A stretch of 64,000 nucleotides of DNA from Zeimonas sp964538505 (GCA_964538505.1 CAZIDY010000013.1:1-64000), one strand, 5' to 3'. Shown: positions 17,071 through 25,387, counted from the stretch's first letter. The notes: generated by a model from the letters alone, not told the origin. Translations and numbers: made by a program.

Positions 17071-18888
17071 TCAATCCGCGATCGGCGGCGCCACCTTCAG
17101 CACCTCGTCCAGCGTCGTCTGGCCGGCGGCAATCCGCTGCGCACCTGCCAGACGCAACGGACGCATGCCCGCGCGCATTGCGCGCCTGCGGATCTCGGCG
17201 AGATCGACGCGCTCGTCGATCAGGCGCCGCAGGTCGGCGTCGAGCTGCAGCAGCTCGTACAGCCCGGCGCGGCCCCGAAATCCCGTCATCCGACAATCGA
17301 GGCAGCCGACCGGCCGGTAGACGCGCGACGGATTCGGCGCACGAAACGGCCGGATCAGCGCGCTCCACTGCTCTTCCGGCAGCGACCCCGTCGCCTCCTT
17401 GCACGATTCGCACAGCGTGCGCACGAGGCGCTGCGCCATCACGCCGATCAGCGTCGCGTTCAGCAGATACGGCGGCACGCCGAGATCGAGCAGGCGCGTG
17501 ATCGCCGACGGCGCATCGTTGGTGTGCAGCGTCGACAGCACCAGGTGCCCGGTGAGCGCGGCCTGGATCGCCATCTCGGCGGTCTCGAGGTCGCGGATCT
17601 CGCCCACCATCACGATGTCGGGGTCCTGGCGCATCAGCGCCCGGATCGCATCGGCGAAGCCGAGCTCGATGCCGCTCTGCACCTGCATCTGGTTGAACGC
17701 AGGCTCGACCATCTCGATCGGGTCCTCGACCGTGCAGACGTTCACCTCGTCGGTCGCCAGCCCCTTGAGCGTCGTGTACAGCGTCGTCGTCTTGCCCGAG
17801 CCGGTCGGACCGGTGACGAGCACGATGCCGTTGGGCCGCGTCGTCATCGATTCCCACAGGTCGAGGTCGTCGTCCTGGAAGCCGAGCTCGGCAAAGTCGC
17901 GCACGAGCACCTCGGGATCGAAGATGCGCATGACGAGCTTCTCGCCGAAGGCCGTCGGCAGCGTCGACAGCCGCAGTTCGATCTCGCGCCCGTCGGCGGT
18001 ACGCGTCTTGACGCGCCCGTCCTGCGGCCGGCGCTTCTCGATCACGTCCATCCGGCCGAGCAGCTTGATGCGGCTCGTCATCGCGGCGAGCACCGAGGGG
18101 GGGAGCCGGTAGACGTTGTGCAGCACGCCGTCGATGCGGAAGCGGATCGCCCCCGTCTCGCGACGCGGCTCGAGGTGGATGTCGCTCGCGCGCTGCTCGA
18201 ACGCGTATTGCCACAGCCAGTCGACGATCGTGACGATGTGCTGGTCGTTCGCATCGACGCTGCGCCCGGAGCGCCCGAGCTCGACGAGCTGCTCGAAGTT
18301 GCTCTGGTGCGCGGCCGCGCCGTTCTTCTGCGCGCCGCGCACGGTACGCGCGAGCGTGAAGAACTCGACGATGTAGCGCGGTATCTCCTGCGGATCGGCG
18401 ACGACGCGCCGGATCGGCTTGCGCAGCATCGAGCCGAGCTCGTCGACCCAGTCGGTGACGAACGGCTCGGCGGTGGCGATCGTGACGCCGTCGGAATCGA
18501 CGGCAAGCGGCAGGATCTTGAAGCGCGTCGCGTACTGGCTCGACATCACGTCGCAGACGCGCGCGAGATCGACCTTCAGCGGATCGATGCGCGCGTGCGG
18601 CAGCCCGACGCGCTGCGCGAACCACGGAACGAGCACGTCGAAGTCGACGAGGCGGTGGCTTTCGGGCGATCGCAGCTTGCGACGCGCGATCGAGACGAGC
18701 GCGTGCTGCTCGCCGCTCGACAGGTTTGCGTAGCGCGCGACCGAGTCCGCGTCTTCCTGCGAAATCACGCGGTCCTCGACGAGCGCCGGAAGCAGGTCCT
18801 CGACCGTCACGCGACAGCCCGGCCGGCCGAGCGCGGGCAGCGGTGCGGATACGGCCGCCGCCGCGGCGGATCCGGTGCGCGCGTTCAT
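17071..18888 (-). CDS. GspE/PilB-type secretion or pilus ATPase
   Basis: A 605-residue hexameric ATPase of the type II secretion/type IV pilus family. Its N-terminal MshEN-like domain spans about 20-160. The Walker A motif GPTGSGKTTT is near residue 360, the Asp box precedes VGEIRDLETAEMAIQAALTG, the His box is STLHTND, and a C-terminal zinc-type Cys set is present (LCESC, CLDCR). No other secretion or pilus genes are nearby, so it may serve a system encoded elsewhere. The ATG at 18888 is the most likely start, though no clear ribosome site precedes it. Confidence 0.88.
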   Translation of the reverse strand: MNARTGSAAAAAVSAPLPALGRPGCRVTVEDLLPALVEDRVISQEDADSVARYANLSSGEQHALVSIARRKLRSPESHRLVDFDVLVPWFAQRVGLPHARIDPLKVDLARVCDVMSSQYATRFKILPLAVDSDGVTIATAEPFVTDWVDELGSMLRKPIRRVVADPQEIPRYIVEFFTLARTVRGAQKNGAAAHQSNFEQLVELGRSGRSVDANDQHIVTIVDWLWQYAFEQRASDIHLEPRRETGAIRFRIDGVLHNVYRLPPSVLAAMTSRIKLLGRMDVIEKRRPQDGRVKTRTADGREIELRLSTLPTAFGEKLVMRIFDPEVLVRDFAELGFQDDDLDLWESMTTRPNGIVLVTGPTGSGKTTTLYTTLKGLATDEVNVCTVEDPIEMVEPAFNQMQVQSGIELGFADAIRALMRQDPDIVMVGEIRDLETAEMAIQAALTGHLVLSTLHTNDAPSAITRLLDLGVPPYLLNATLIGVMAQRLVRTLCESCKEATGSLPEEQWSALIRPFRAPNPSRVYRPVGCLDCRMTGFRGRAGLYELLQLDADLRRLIDERVDLAEIRRRAMRAGMRPLRLAGAQRIAAGQTTLDEVLKVAPPIAD

Positions 18889-18962
18889 GCGGAGACGGTA
18901 GCAACCGGCGCGCGTCCTGCCTGCGTGCAGCGGACGAGTGGTCGATCGATCGCCGTCGATGG

Positions 18963-19385
18963 TTACCGCTTCACCCGTGACTTCCCTGGCCAGACGCGAA
19001 GCTCGCTGTGCTTCGCCGCGTGCGTGAAATCCTTGTCGGTCGTGAGCAGCGTCAGATCGTGACGAATGCAGAGCCGGGCGATCAGGGCATCGATAGTGCC
19101 GATCTGGACACCTGCCTGACGACACGTATTGCGCAGTGCCGCTGCACCGATGTGATCGTCGCGATCCGGCTGAAGCAGTGGAAAGGCGGCGAAGTGCTCG
19201 ATGATCCGGGCGCGTGCTCTCGGCCCCGAGAAGCCCTGCAGGAGCTCCTGGAGAATCAGTCCGGTCGTCACGATGAGATCGGAACCCGACAAGGCGTCCC
19301 GGAGCTGATGCACCTCGGGTTCCGAAGCGTCGACATCGCGACGCAGTGCCAGAGACCAGACACTGGTGTCGACCAGCAGGGTCAT
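18963..19385 (-). CDS. vapC: PIN-domain ribonuclease toxin VapC
   Basis: A 140-residue type II toxin of the PIN family, expected to cleave RNA. The acidic metal-binding residues are visible: Asp6 in LLVDTSVWS, Glu in GLILQELLQG (about 48), Asp in GTIDALIARLC (about 100) and Asp in LTTDKDF (about 120). The start ATG overlaps the stop of the antitoxin gene by 4 bases (ATGA), so toxin synthesis is coupled to antitoxin synthesis. The longer open frame upstream is antitoxin sequence in another frame. Confidence 0.92.
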   Translation of the reverse strand: MTLLVDTSVWSLALRRDVDASEPEVHQLRDALSGSDLIVTTGLILQELLQGFSGPRARARIIEHFAAFPLLQPDRDDHIGAAALRNTCRQAGVQIGTIDALIARLCIRHDLTLLTTDKDFTHAAKHSELRVWPGKSRVKR

Positions 19386-19588
19386 CTGTCGCGCCGGGAT
19401 CGTTCGGCTTTGTAGTCGAACGATTTGTCCCACTCGAGCTTGCCCAGGAGATCGGCGACTCGTCGCTGTTCGCGGCGAGCGATGAACTCCTCGAGCGCCT
19501 TCGTTACTGCAGCCTTTTTCGTTCGTTCGCCGCTGACTTCGACCGCCCGATCGAGGAGCTCCGGATCGATTGCAAGATTGGTGGCCAT
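19382..19588 (-). CDS. vapB: VapB-type antitoxin
   Basis: A 68-residue antitoxin: an N-terminal DNA-binding part (MATNLAIDPELLDRAVEVSG, then ERTKKAAVTKALEEFIARR) of the VapB/ribbon-helix-helix kind, and a C-terminal toxin-binding tail (WDKSFDYKAERSRRDR). A strong AAGGAG ribosome site precedes the ATG. It is translated first and overlaps vapC, as in most type II modules. It probably represses its own promoter through the inverted repeat directly upstream. Confidence 0.9.
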   Translation of the reverse strand: MATNLAIDPELLDRAVEVSGERTKKAAVTKALEEFIARREQRRVADLLGKLEWDKSFDYKAERSRRDR

Positions 19589-19600
19589 GTGCGACTCCTT

Positions 19601-19626
19601 GTGCAGGATTCTACACATTCCTGCAC
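19601..19626. promoter_or_regulatory. inverted-repeat operator candidate of vapBC
   Basis: GTGCAGGA and TCCTGCAC form a perfect 8-bp inverted repeat around a 10-base spacer, 13 bases before the vapB ATG. On the minus strand the spacer holds TAGAAT, a plausible -10 box. An operator overlapping the -10 box is the usual layout for autorepressed toxin-antitoxin operons. Confidence 0.6.
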
Positions 19627-19696
19627 CGTTGACGCGCCGGGCCGATCCCGCAAGAATCTTCGGATCGCTTCCCCACGAGCCGACGAGGAGAGTTCG

Positions 19697-20389
19697 ATGC
19701 GTATCCGATCGAGCAGTGTGTGGCTGGCAGCGGCAGGGTTCACGGCAGTGGCAGGCTGCGCGCAGATGGAGACGGCCCGGCAGCCGACCCCGGTGAACAT
19801 GACCTTCTTCGTGACGAGCATCGGCCCCGGCAACGGCGGCGACCTCGGCGGACTCACGGGCGCCGACCGGCACTGCCAGTCGCTTGCGCAGGCAGCGGGC
19901 GCCGGCAACCGTGCCTGGCGCGCCTACCTCAGCACGCAGGGCGCCTCGATGAGCGACATGAACTTCGTCGACGCGCGTGATCGCATCGGCAACGGCCCCT
20001 GGCACAACGCGAACGGCGTCCTGATCGCCCGCAATGTCGACGAACTGCACTCGGCGAAGAACAACCTGAACCGCGAGACCGCGCTCGACGAGAAAGGCCG
20101 GCTGATCCGCGACCGAACGCAGAAACCGAACGAGCACGACATCCTGACCGGCTCGCGCCCGGACGGCACTGCATTCCCCGGACCCCCGTTCGCCGACATG
20201 ACCTGCGGGAACTGGACGAAGAGCGGCACCGACGGCTCCGCAATGGTCGGCCACTTCGACCGCGCCGGCCCCAGCAAGAGCGCGTGGGCCACGTCGTGGA
20301 ACTCGGCGCATCCGACGCGCGGCTGCGATGCGCAAGGGCTGCGCAGCACCGGAGGCAACGGGCTGCTGTACTGCTTCGCCGCGCAATAG
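19697..20389 (+). CDS. lipoprotein with endostatin/lectin-like domain
   Basis: A 230-residue predicted lipoprotein. It has an N-terminal signal with lipobox AVAGC (Cys21), a short linker, then one domain beginning TFFVTSIGPGNGGDLGGLTG and containing ADRHCQSLAQAAG, AYLSTQG, and Cys-bearing segments (DMTCGNWT, TRGCDAQG, LLYCFAAQ). The pattern resembles the collagen-type endostatin/C-lectin-like fold seen in some bacterial surface proteins. The function is unknown; carbohydrate binding is a guess. It is divergent from vapBC and stands alone. The ATG at 19697 follows GAGGAGAG. Confidence 0.75.
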   Translation: MRIRSSSVWLAAAGFTAVAGCAQMETARQPTPVNMTFFVTSIGPGNGGDLGGLTGADRHCQSLAQAAGAGNRAWRAYLSTQGASMSDMNFVDARDRIGNGPWHNANGVLIARNVDELHSAKNNLNRETALDEKGRLIRDRTQKPNEHDILTGSRPDGTAFPGPPFADMTCGNWTKSGTDGSAMVGHFDRAGPSKSAWATSWNSAHPTRGCDAQGLRSTGGNGLLYCFAAQ

Positions 20390-20474
20390 CAGCGCTCCGG
20401 TCGACCCGACGTCGCTCGGCGCGGCACCCGGTCGACGAGGCTGCGGTCGGGTCCGTGCTCAACGCTGCGGAGCG

Positions 20475-22133
20475 ATGATGCCCACGACCAGCCAGACGCT
20501 CGAACGAGGCCGGCGCGCTTTCGCGAACCGGGAATGGAAAGAGGCGTACCGGCAACTGTCGGCCGCCGACACCGACTCCACGCTCGAGACTGCAGACCTC
20601 GAATGTCTCGCCCAGGCCGCCTGCCTGATCGGCCGCGACTCCGATGCGCAGGCGCTGTTCCGGCGCGCGCATCACGTTCTCGTCGATCGGGGGCAGCGCG
20701 CTCGGGCGGCGCACTGGGGATTCTGGCTGAGCTTCCATGCACTGCTTGCCGGCGACTTTGCGCAAAGCACCGGTTGGCTCGCGCGCATTCAGCGACTCGT
20801 CGCAGACCAGCCCGAATGCACGGAGCAGGGATACGTCGACGTGCTCTCGGGACTGCAACAGATGGCCCAGGGAGACACCGACGCGGCACGCGCCCATTTC
20901 GACCAGGCGATCTCGCTTGCCGATCGCTTCGACGATCGCGACCTGCTGGCCTTCGGTCTGCTCGGGCGCGGACAGACCCTGATCCAGTCGCAGCGGGTTG
21001 CCGAGGGCGTACCGCAACTCGACGAAGCAATGGTCGCCGTGGCCACCGGAGAGGTATCGCCGATGGCGGCCGGGCTCGTCTACTGCGCGGTGATCCTCAG
21101 CTGCCAGCGGATCTTCGATCTGCGACGCTGCCGGGAATGGACGCAGGCGCTGAGCCAGTGGTGCGCCACGCAGCCCGACCTCGTCCCCTATCGCGGCGAG
21201 TGCCTCGTCCACCGCTCCGAGATCCTGCAGCTGCAGGGGGAATGGTCGGACGCACTGGCGGAGGCGGAGCGCGCGATCGAGCTGTGCTCCGGCCGCCGCG
21301 GCAATCTGGCCGGACGCGCGCTCTACCAGTGCGGCGAGCTTCATCGCCTGCGCGGAAGCTTCGAACGGGCCGAACAGATGTACCGGGAAGCGGGCCGCCT
21401 GGGCACCGAGCCGCAACCGGGCCTGTCACTGCTTCGGCTGGCCCAGGGCGATGTCGACGCCGCGCAGGCAACGATGCGCCGCATCGTCCGCGAGGGCGGT
21501 GGCGCACGAAAGCCGGGCAGCACCACTGGCGCACGACTGCAGGCGTTGCGCGCCTGCGTCGAGGTCATGATCGCCGCCGGCGACATCGACGTCGCCAGAG
21601 CGGCTGCCGCAGAGCTGGAAGACTGTGCGGCCGGAACGGATGCGCCCCTGCTTCACGCGTCGTCGGCGCAGGCAAGCGGCATGGTGCTGCTGGTCGAAGG
21701 CGACGCGCAGGCGGCTCTCGCAACGCTGCGCGAAGGCTGGACGGCGTGGCAGCAGCTCGATGCTCCGTACGAATCCGCGCAGGTTCGCGTGCTGATCGGT
21801 CTCGCCTGCGAGCGACTGGGCGACGAAGAAACCGCACGCAGCCACCGGGAAGCTGCGGCGCGCAGCTTCGAAAGACTCGGCGCCGCGCCGGCGCTGGCCG
21901 CACTCGACGGGTTGGCGAAAGCACGCAAGGCGGTTCCCGCCAACCCGCTCAGCGAGCGCGAGCTGCAGGTGCTCAGGCTGGTCGCTAAGGGGCAATCGAA
22001 TCGGGAGATCGCTGCCCGGTTGTTCATCAGCGAGCACACGGTGGCCGGACACCTGAGCAACATCCTTGGCAAGCTCGGCGTTGCTTCGCGGACCGCAGCA
22101 GCAGCCTTCGCCTTCGAGCACAAGCTCCTTTGA
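20475..22133 (+). CDS. TPR-rich transcriptional regulator with LuxR-type DNA-binding domain
   Basis: A 552-residue protein. Residues about 10-480 are helical repeats of TPR type (for example AYRQLSAAD and MYREAGRLG). The last 65 residues form a LuxR/FixJ helix-turn-helix (LSERELQVLRLVAKGQSNRE, IAARLFISEHTVAGHLSNIL). There is no phosphorylation or autoinducer domain, so the TPR part probably binds a peptide or protein signal. A methyltransferase gene follows at 118 bases, with CGGTCA repeats in between that may be its target site. The ligand and regulon are unknown. Confidence 0.85.
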   Translation: MMPTTSQTLERGRRAFANREWKEAYRQLSAADTDSTLETADLECLAQAACLIGRDSDAQALFRRAHHVLVDRGQRARAAHWGFWLSFHALLAGDFAQSTGWLARIQRLVADQPECTEQGYVDVLSGLQQMAQGDTDAARAHFDQAISLADRFDDRDLLAFGLLGRGQTLIQSQRVAEGVPQLDEAMVAVATGEVSPMAAGLVYCAVILSCQRIFDLRRCREWTQALSQWCATQPDLVPYRGECLVHRSEILQLQGEWSDALAEAERAIELCSGRRGNLAGRALYQCGELHRLRGSFERAEQMYREAGRLGTEPQPGLSLLRLAQGDVDAAQATMRRIVREGGGARKPGSTTGARLQALRACVEVMIAAGDIDVARAAAAELEDCAAGTDAPLLHASSAQASGMVLLVEGDAQAALATLREGWTAWQQLDAPYESAQVRVLIGLACERLGDEETARSHREAAARSFERLGAAPALAALDGLAKARKAVPANPLSERELQVLRLVAKGQSNREIAARLFISEHTVAGHLSNILGKLGVASRTAAAAFAFEHKLL

Positions 22134-22142
22134 GCGGCGCGT

Positions 22143-22186
22143 ACGGTCAATCCTGACCGCTCGCCTCGTCTCGCAAAACGGTCAAT
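22143..22186. repeat. CGGTCA inverted and direct repeats between regulator and methyltransferase genes
   Basis: CGGTCA-ATCC-TGACCG (22144-22159) is a perfect 6-bp inverted repeat, and ACGGTCAAT recurs at 22178-22186 as a direct copy of 22143-22151. These lie 66-109 bases before the methyltransferase ATG. They are good candidates for the binding site of the upstream LuxR-type regulator, but this is not demonstrated. Confidence 0.5.
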
Positions 22187-22251
22187 GCGGGCGATGTGCG
22201 ATGCCGGCGCGCTCCGTAGTCTGGAACTTCAACCAGGCCACGGAGGCGATC

Positions 22252-23058
22252 ATGAACCAGCAGACTTTCGGCAAGACCTATGGCGGAACCGCGCCCGAGA
22301 ACTACGAACGCTACTTCGTGCCACAGATCGCAGCCCCGCTCGCCGACGACCTACTCGAGATCGCCGCGCTGCGCCCGGGCGAGCGTGTGCTCGACGTTGC
22401 GTGCGGAACCGGCATCATTGCGAGACAGGCACGACAACGGGTCGGCGACAGCGCTTCGGTCGCCGGCCTGGACGTGAATCCGGGCATGCTGGCCGCGGCG
22501 CGATCCGCGGTGTCACCCGAGTTCGCGATCGACTGGTACGAGTCCGGCGCGGAAGCGATGCCGCTCGCCGATGGTGCCTTCGACGTGGCGCTGTGCCAGT
22601 TGGGACTGCAGTTCATCACCAACAAGCTCGGCGCCCTGCGGGAAATACGGCGCGTTCTCGCCCCCGGCGGACGGCTGGTTCTCAACGTGCCGGGTCCGAC
22701 GCCGCCATTGTTCGCCGTGATGGCCGATGCGCTCGCGAAGCACGTCGACCCTCGAGCGGCATCCTTCGTCCATGTCGTGTTCTCGCTTCACGACGAACGC
22801 GAGTTGCGCGAGTTGACGAATGCGGCCGGTTTCCAGCAGGTCGACGTACACAGCAGGCGCGCCAGGCTCACCCTGCCCCCTCCGACCGAGTTCCTGTGGC
22901 AGTACGTGTGCAGCACGCCGCTGGCGAAACTCATGGCTGCAGCGAGCGACGAAAGCCGCGCTGCGCTCGAAGGCGAGGTCGTCGAAAGGTGGCGGGAATT
23001 CGCAACCGACGGGACGTTGAGCTTCGAGGTGAACGTGACGACGGTCGTCGGACGCTGA
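22252..23058 (+). CDS. class I SAM-dependent methyltransferase
   Basis: A 268-residue methyltransferase of the UbiE/Methyltransf_11 type. Motif I is VLDVACGTGIIARQA (about 45-59), motif II is AGLDVNPGMLAAAR (about 70), and the post-motifs are MPLADGAFDVALCQLGLQF (about 103) and REIRRVLAPGGRLVLNVPG (about 128). The acceptor cannot be inferred. The ATG at 22252 has CGGAGG upstream. Its position right after a LuxR-type regulator suggests that the regulator controls it. Confidence 0.88.
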   Translation: MNQQTFGKTYGGTAPENYERYFVPQIAAPLADDLLEIAALRPGERVLDVACGTGIIARQARQRVGDSASVAGLDVNPGMLAAARSAVSPEFAIDWYESGAEAMPLADGAFDVALCQLGLQFITNKLGALREIRRVLAPGGRLVLNVPGPTPPLFAVMADALAKHVDPRAASFVHVVFSLHDERELRELTNAAGFQQVDVHSRRARLTLPPPTEFLWQYVCSTPLAKLMAAASDESRAALEGEVVERWREFATDGTLSFEVNVTTVVGR

Positions 23059-23064
23059 CGGCGC

Positions 23065-23475
23065 TCAGCGCGCGTCCGGCGGCGCCTTGTGCCTCAGCTC
23101 GAACACGTGGACGATCACGTAGGCGATGAGCGCGAACACGAAGAACACGAGCAGCATCCACGCGATGCCCTGCAGAGTCTCGATGATCGTCCGATAGACC
23201 TCGAGCACCCAGCGATCCGTGGTGAGCTCGAGGATCTGCGCCTTCTCGTCATAGCGCCCGGGGCTGATGTATCGCTCCAGCTCCCAGACGCGCACGCCTT
23301 TGGAGATACCGACGACATAGATAGCGAACTTCAGGTATTTCAGCCACGCCTGGCTGATGTCGTCGGCAATGATCCGCTTGAGAATGCCCTCGATCGGTGA
23401 TGCGAACAGCCTCACGACCAGGAACGAGACGATTGCTGCGATGGCCAATGTGGCAAGGAGGAGCGTGAGGAACAC
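23065..23475 (-). CDS. unknown protein with two membrane segments
   Basis: A 136-residue protein with a hydrophobic N-terminus (FLTLLLATLAIAAIVSFLVV) and a second membrane segment near the C-terminus (IAWMLLVFFVFALIAYVIVH). Between them is a soluble stretch of about 80 residues (WLKYLKFAIYVVGISKGVRV, WELERYISPGRYDEKAQILE). No family is recognised. The start is GTG with AAGGA upstream. It is the third gene of a small minus-strand cluster together with 23497-23619 and the 24101 gene. Confidence 0.7.
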   Translation of the reverse strand: MFLTLLLATLAIAAIVSFLVVRLFASPIEGILKRIIADDISQAWLKYLKFAIYVVGISKGVRVWELERYISPGRYDEKAQILELTTDRWVLEVYRTIIETLQGIAWMLLVFFVFALIAYVIVHVFELRHKAPPDAR

Positions 23476-24101
23476 GGCGATGGAGGTCCTTGGATGTCAA
23501 CTTGTCGCGCCGAATGCGTCGTGGAACGTGACGACGCCGCGAGGCGACGATATCCCGAGACGCAGCGCCTGGAAATACTCGGGTGGCACACCGGGCAGGT
23601 TCCGGCGCCGAGTACGCATCGTGACCTACGCCTCCGACAGTGCAGCGCAAGAAACTCCTTGTTCACGAACCCGATCGCCGTGAGGATCGCGAGGAACTTT
23701 CCTGCCGTCAGCACGGCGGCAATCTGCGCAAAAGCCGCGACTGCACCCAAGGCCACGGTGGTCGCCTGCGTCCACCTGTTCCGCAGGAAGTCGTGCAGTT
23801 CCCGCATGACCGCGCCAGGAAACGAATTCGCGACCTTGCGGCACAGGTCGAACTCGTCGGCTGAGCAGATCCAGTGCTTCAGGTCCACGCCGGCCTGCTT
23901 TGCGGCCGCGATCAGGCGTTGCAGCACCTCTCGCACCGACGATCGCTTCAACGCCTGCACCTGCGCCTGCGTGCCGTCGCCCAGGTCGATGACGACAGTC
24001 TCGAGATCGGAGGGGTCGATGAAGTTGCGAAAGACGTCGTCCTGCGCGGCGTCGATCAGAGCGCGCTGGATGTCCCGGGCGTAGTCGTCGATGGCGGCCA
24101 T
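23412..24101 (-). CDS. unknown protein, possible frameshift near its end
   Basis: The first 155 or so residues look like a real protein: MAAIDDYARDIQRALIDAAQ, an acidic beta part (DLETVVIDLGDGTQAQVQ), then one hydrophobic segment (TTVALGAVAAFAQIAAVLTA). After LALHC the frame turns Arg/Ser-rich and overlaps two better-looking small genes. A single-base shift there would end the protein at TAG 23626-23628 (...ALSEA), just before the 40-codon ORF whose ribosome site lies in the same place. The true product is therefore probably about 158 residues. The ATG at 24101 has GGAGAA upstream. No family recognised. Confidence 0.5.
   Translation of the reverse strand: MAAIDDYARDIQRALIDAAQDDVFRNFIDPSDLETVVIDLGDGTQAQVQALKRSSVREVLQRLIAAAKQAGVDLKHWICSADEFDLCRKVANSFPGAVMRELHDFLRNRWTQATTVALGAVAAFAQIAAVLTAGKFLAILTAIGFVNKEFLALHCRRRRSRCVLGAGTCPVCHPSISRRCVSGYRRLAASSRSTTHSARQVDIQGPPSPCSSRSSLPHWPSQQSSRSWS
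23497..23619 (-). CDS. small 40-residue ORF
   Basis: ATG at 23619 preceded by GGAGG at good distance, ending at TGA 23499-23497, 21 bases before the GTG of the membrane gene. The product (MRTRRRNLPGVPPEYFQALR and then LGISSPRGVVTFHDAFGATS) has balanced composition unlike the shadow frames. It sits between the 24101 gene and the 23475 gene as a likely operon member. No function is known. Confidence 0.45.
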   Translation of the reverse strand: MRTRRRNLPGVPPEYFQALRLGISSPRGVVTFHDAFGATS

Positions 24102-24322
24102 GATGGTTCTCCAGGGAGGCGCTTGGTCAGGCGAGCACCGTGACGTTCAGCCCATGGACCGAGGAAGACGATCACCAGATCAAACCCGATGGTACCGGGA
24201 CTGATGCGCGTTCGAGTCGAGCCAACCATCCCAGGTCGTCTCCTTGAAGACCACCATCGCGTTCTCCGGTTCGTGTCCCGCAGTGGCGAGACCGCTCATC
24301 AGGTTCGCGCGGAACTGCTTCT

Positions 24323-24498
24323 TCACCGTTCGTGCAACGCAACGACGTTCAGGCCCTGCCGCCGCGCAGCTTCACACTGACGCGCATCCGCCGAAACGAA
24401 TACGTCCGCCCCGCACACGACAGCAGCGGCACGATCGCCGTGCCGGCTTCATCTATGTAACGCTTTACGAAGGCCGAAGCGTCGAAGAAGACGCGCAT
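24323..24498 (-). pseudogene. VapC/PIN toxin relic with internal deletion
   Basis: From ATG 24498 the frame reads like the start of a PIN toxin (MRVFFDASAFVKRYIDEAGT, AIVPLLS). About 28 codons on, it joins, one frame off, the usual C-terminal end of such proteins (CGADVFVSADARQCEAARRQ, GLNVVALHER, stop at 24325-24323). The central 80 or so residues, with two of the catalytic acids, are absent. The rest of the gap 24102-24561 contains only short fragments; a 48-codon stretch from GTG 24326 to 24180 is open but unconvincing. It is a dead toxin gene without a clear antitoxin partner. Confidence 0.6.
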
Positions 24499-24561
24499 CG
24501 CGTTGTCGTTCGCGCCGAACTATCGCGTGCGGTCCTCGGAGATGAGTCGGCTGATCGCCAA

Positions 24562-25362
24562 TCAAACCACCAGCACCGCCCCACCGCTGCGCTGCTTTCG
24601 AATCGCCCCCACCCACCGCTCAGCCGGCAGCCTCTCCCGCTCGAGCCGTTTCGCCCGTTCCCGCAACGCCCCCCACTCCACCTGCAACTCCGGCCCCGAA
24701 AACGCCAGCAACGCCACATTCCCCGCCGCCACCGGCGGCAACGAGATCACCCGGTCTTCAAAAGCCATCCGCACGTTGCGCAGGCTGTTCGCATACGACC
24801 GCCCGTCCCCGAACACGTTGACGACGAGAATCCCCGCCGGCGCGAGCGCCGCGCGGCAATCGCGGTAGAACGGCACGTCATCGAGCACCGGCCCGCGCGC
24901 CTTCGTGTCGTAGAGATCGGCCAGGATCACGCCGAAGCGCCCGCGCGACGATCTTCTCGCCAGGTACTCCCCGGCATCGGCGCGAACCACCTGAAGCCGC
25001 TCGTCCTCGGGCAGCGCGAAGGCGTTGCGACAGACGTCGATCACCGCACGGCTCGCCTCGACGACGGTGATCTTCGTCTTCGGCAGCTTCTTCCAGCAAT
25101 GCCGCGCCAGCCCCGCAGCGCCCAACCCGAGATGCAGCATCTCGTCGGGCGCGGCGAGAAACAGCCGCCACGCCATCATGTCGTGCGCGTAGTCGAGCTC
25201 GAGGTCATAGGGACGCGAGATCCGCATCGCGCCCTGGATCCACGGCGAATCGAAGTGCAGGTAACGCACGCCAGCGGATTCGGACAGCACGATGATGGGT
25301 TCGTCAGCGCGACCGCCGCCTCGGCGGGCGGTGCGACCGGTACGGCGGCGTGCGGTGGTCAA
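24562..25362 (-). CDS. spermidine synthase-like methyltransferase-fold protein
   Basis: A 266-residue Rossmann-fold protein related to spermidine synthases. The SAM/dcSAM-binding segments are MLHLGLGAAGLARHCWKKLP (about 75) and ITVVEASRAVIDVCR (about 97). The catalytic-site region is RADAGEYLARR followed by FGVILADLYDTKARGP (about 125-155). The N-terminal tetramer domain of true SpeE is short. Such stand-alone forms often have unassigned substrates. The start is TTG at 25362 with GGAGAAGAG upstream, since no ATG or GTG fits. It ends next to the PIN relic. Confidence 0.75.
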   Translation of the reverse strand: MTTARRRTGRTARRGGGRADEPIIVLSESAGVRYLHFDSPWIQGAMRISRPYDLELDYAHDMMAWRLFLAAPDEMLHLGLGAAGLARHCWKKLPKTKITVVEASRAVIDVCRNAFALPEDERLQVVRADAGEYLARRSSRGRFGVILADLYDTKARGPVLDDVPFYRDCRAALAPAGILVVNVFGDGRSYANSLRNVRMAFEDRVISLPPVAAGNVALLAFSGPELQVEWGALRERAKRLERERLPAERWVGAIRKQRSGGAVLVV

Positions 25363-25387
25363 GGATCTCTTCTCCGGTTGTGCGGAC

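Noticed and set aside
24180..24326. A 48-codon frame with weak similarity to tautomerase-type ends (PENAMVVFKETTWDGW)
   Set aside because: Too short and too weak; treated as part of the decayed gap.
24513..24560. An antitoxin stump (SRLISEDRTR) before the PIN relic
   Set aside because: It is simply the continuation of the spermidine-synthase-like frame after its stop and is only 14 codons long.
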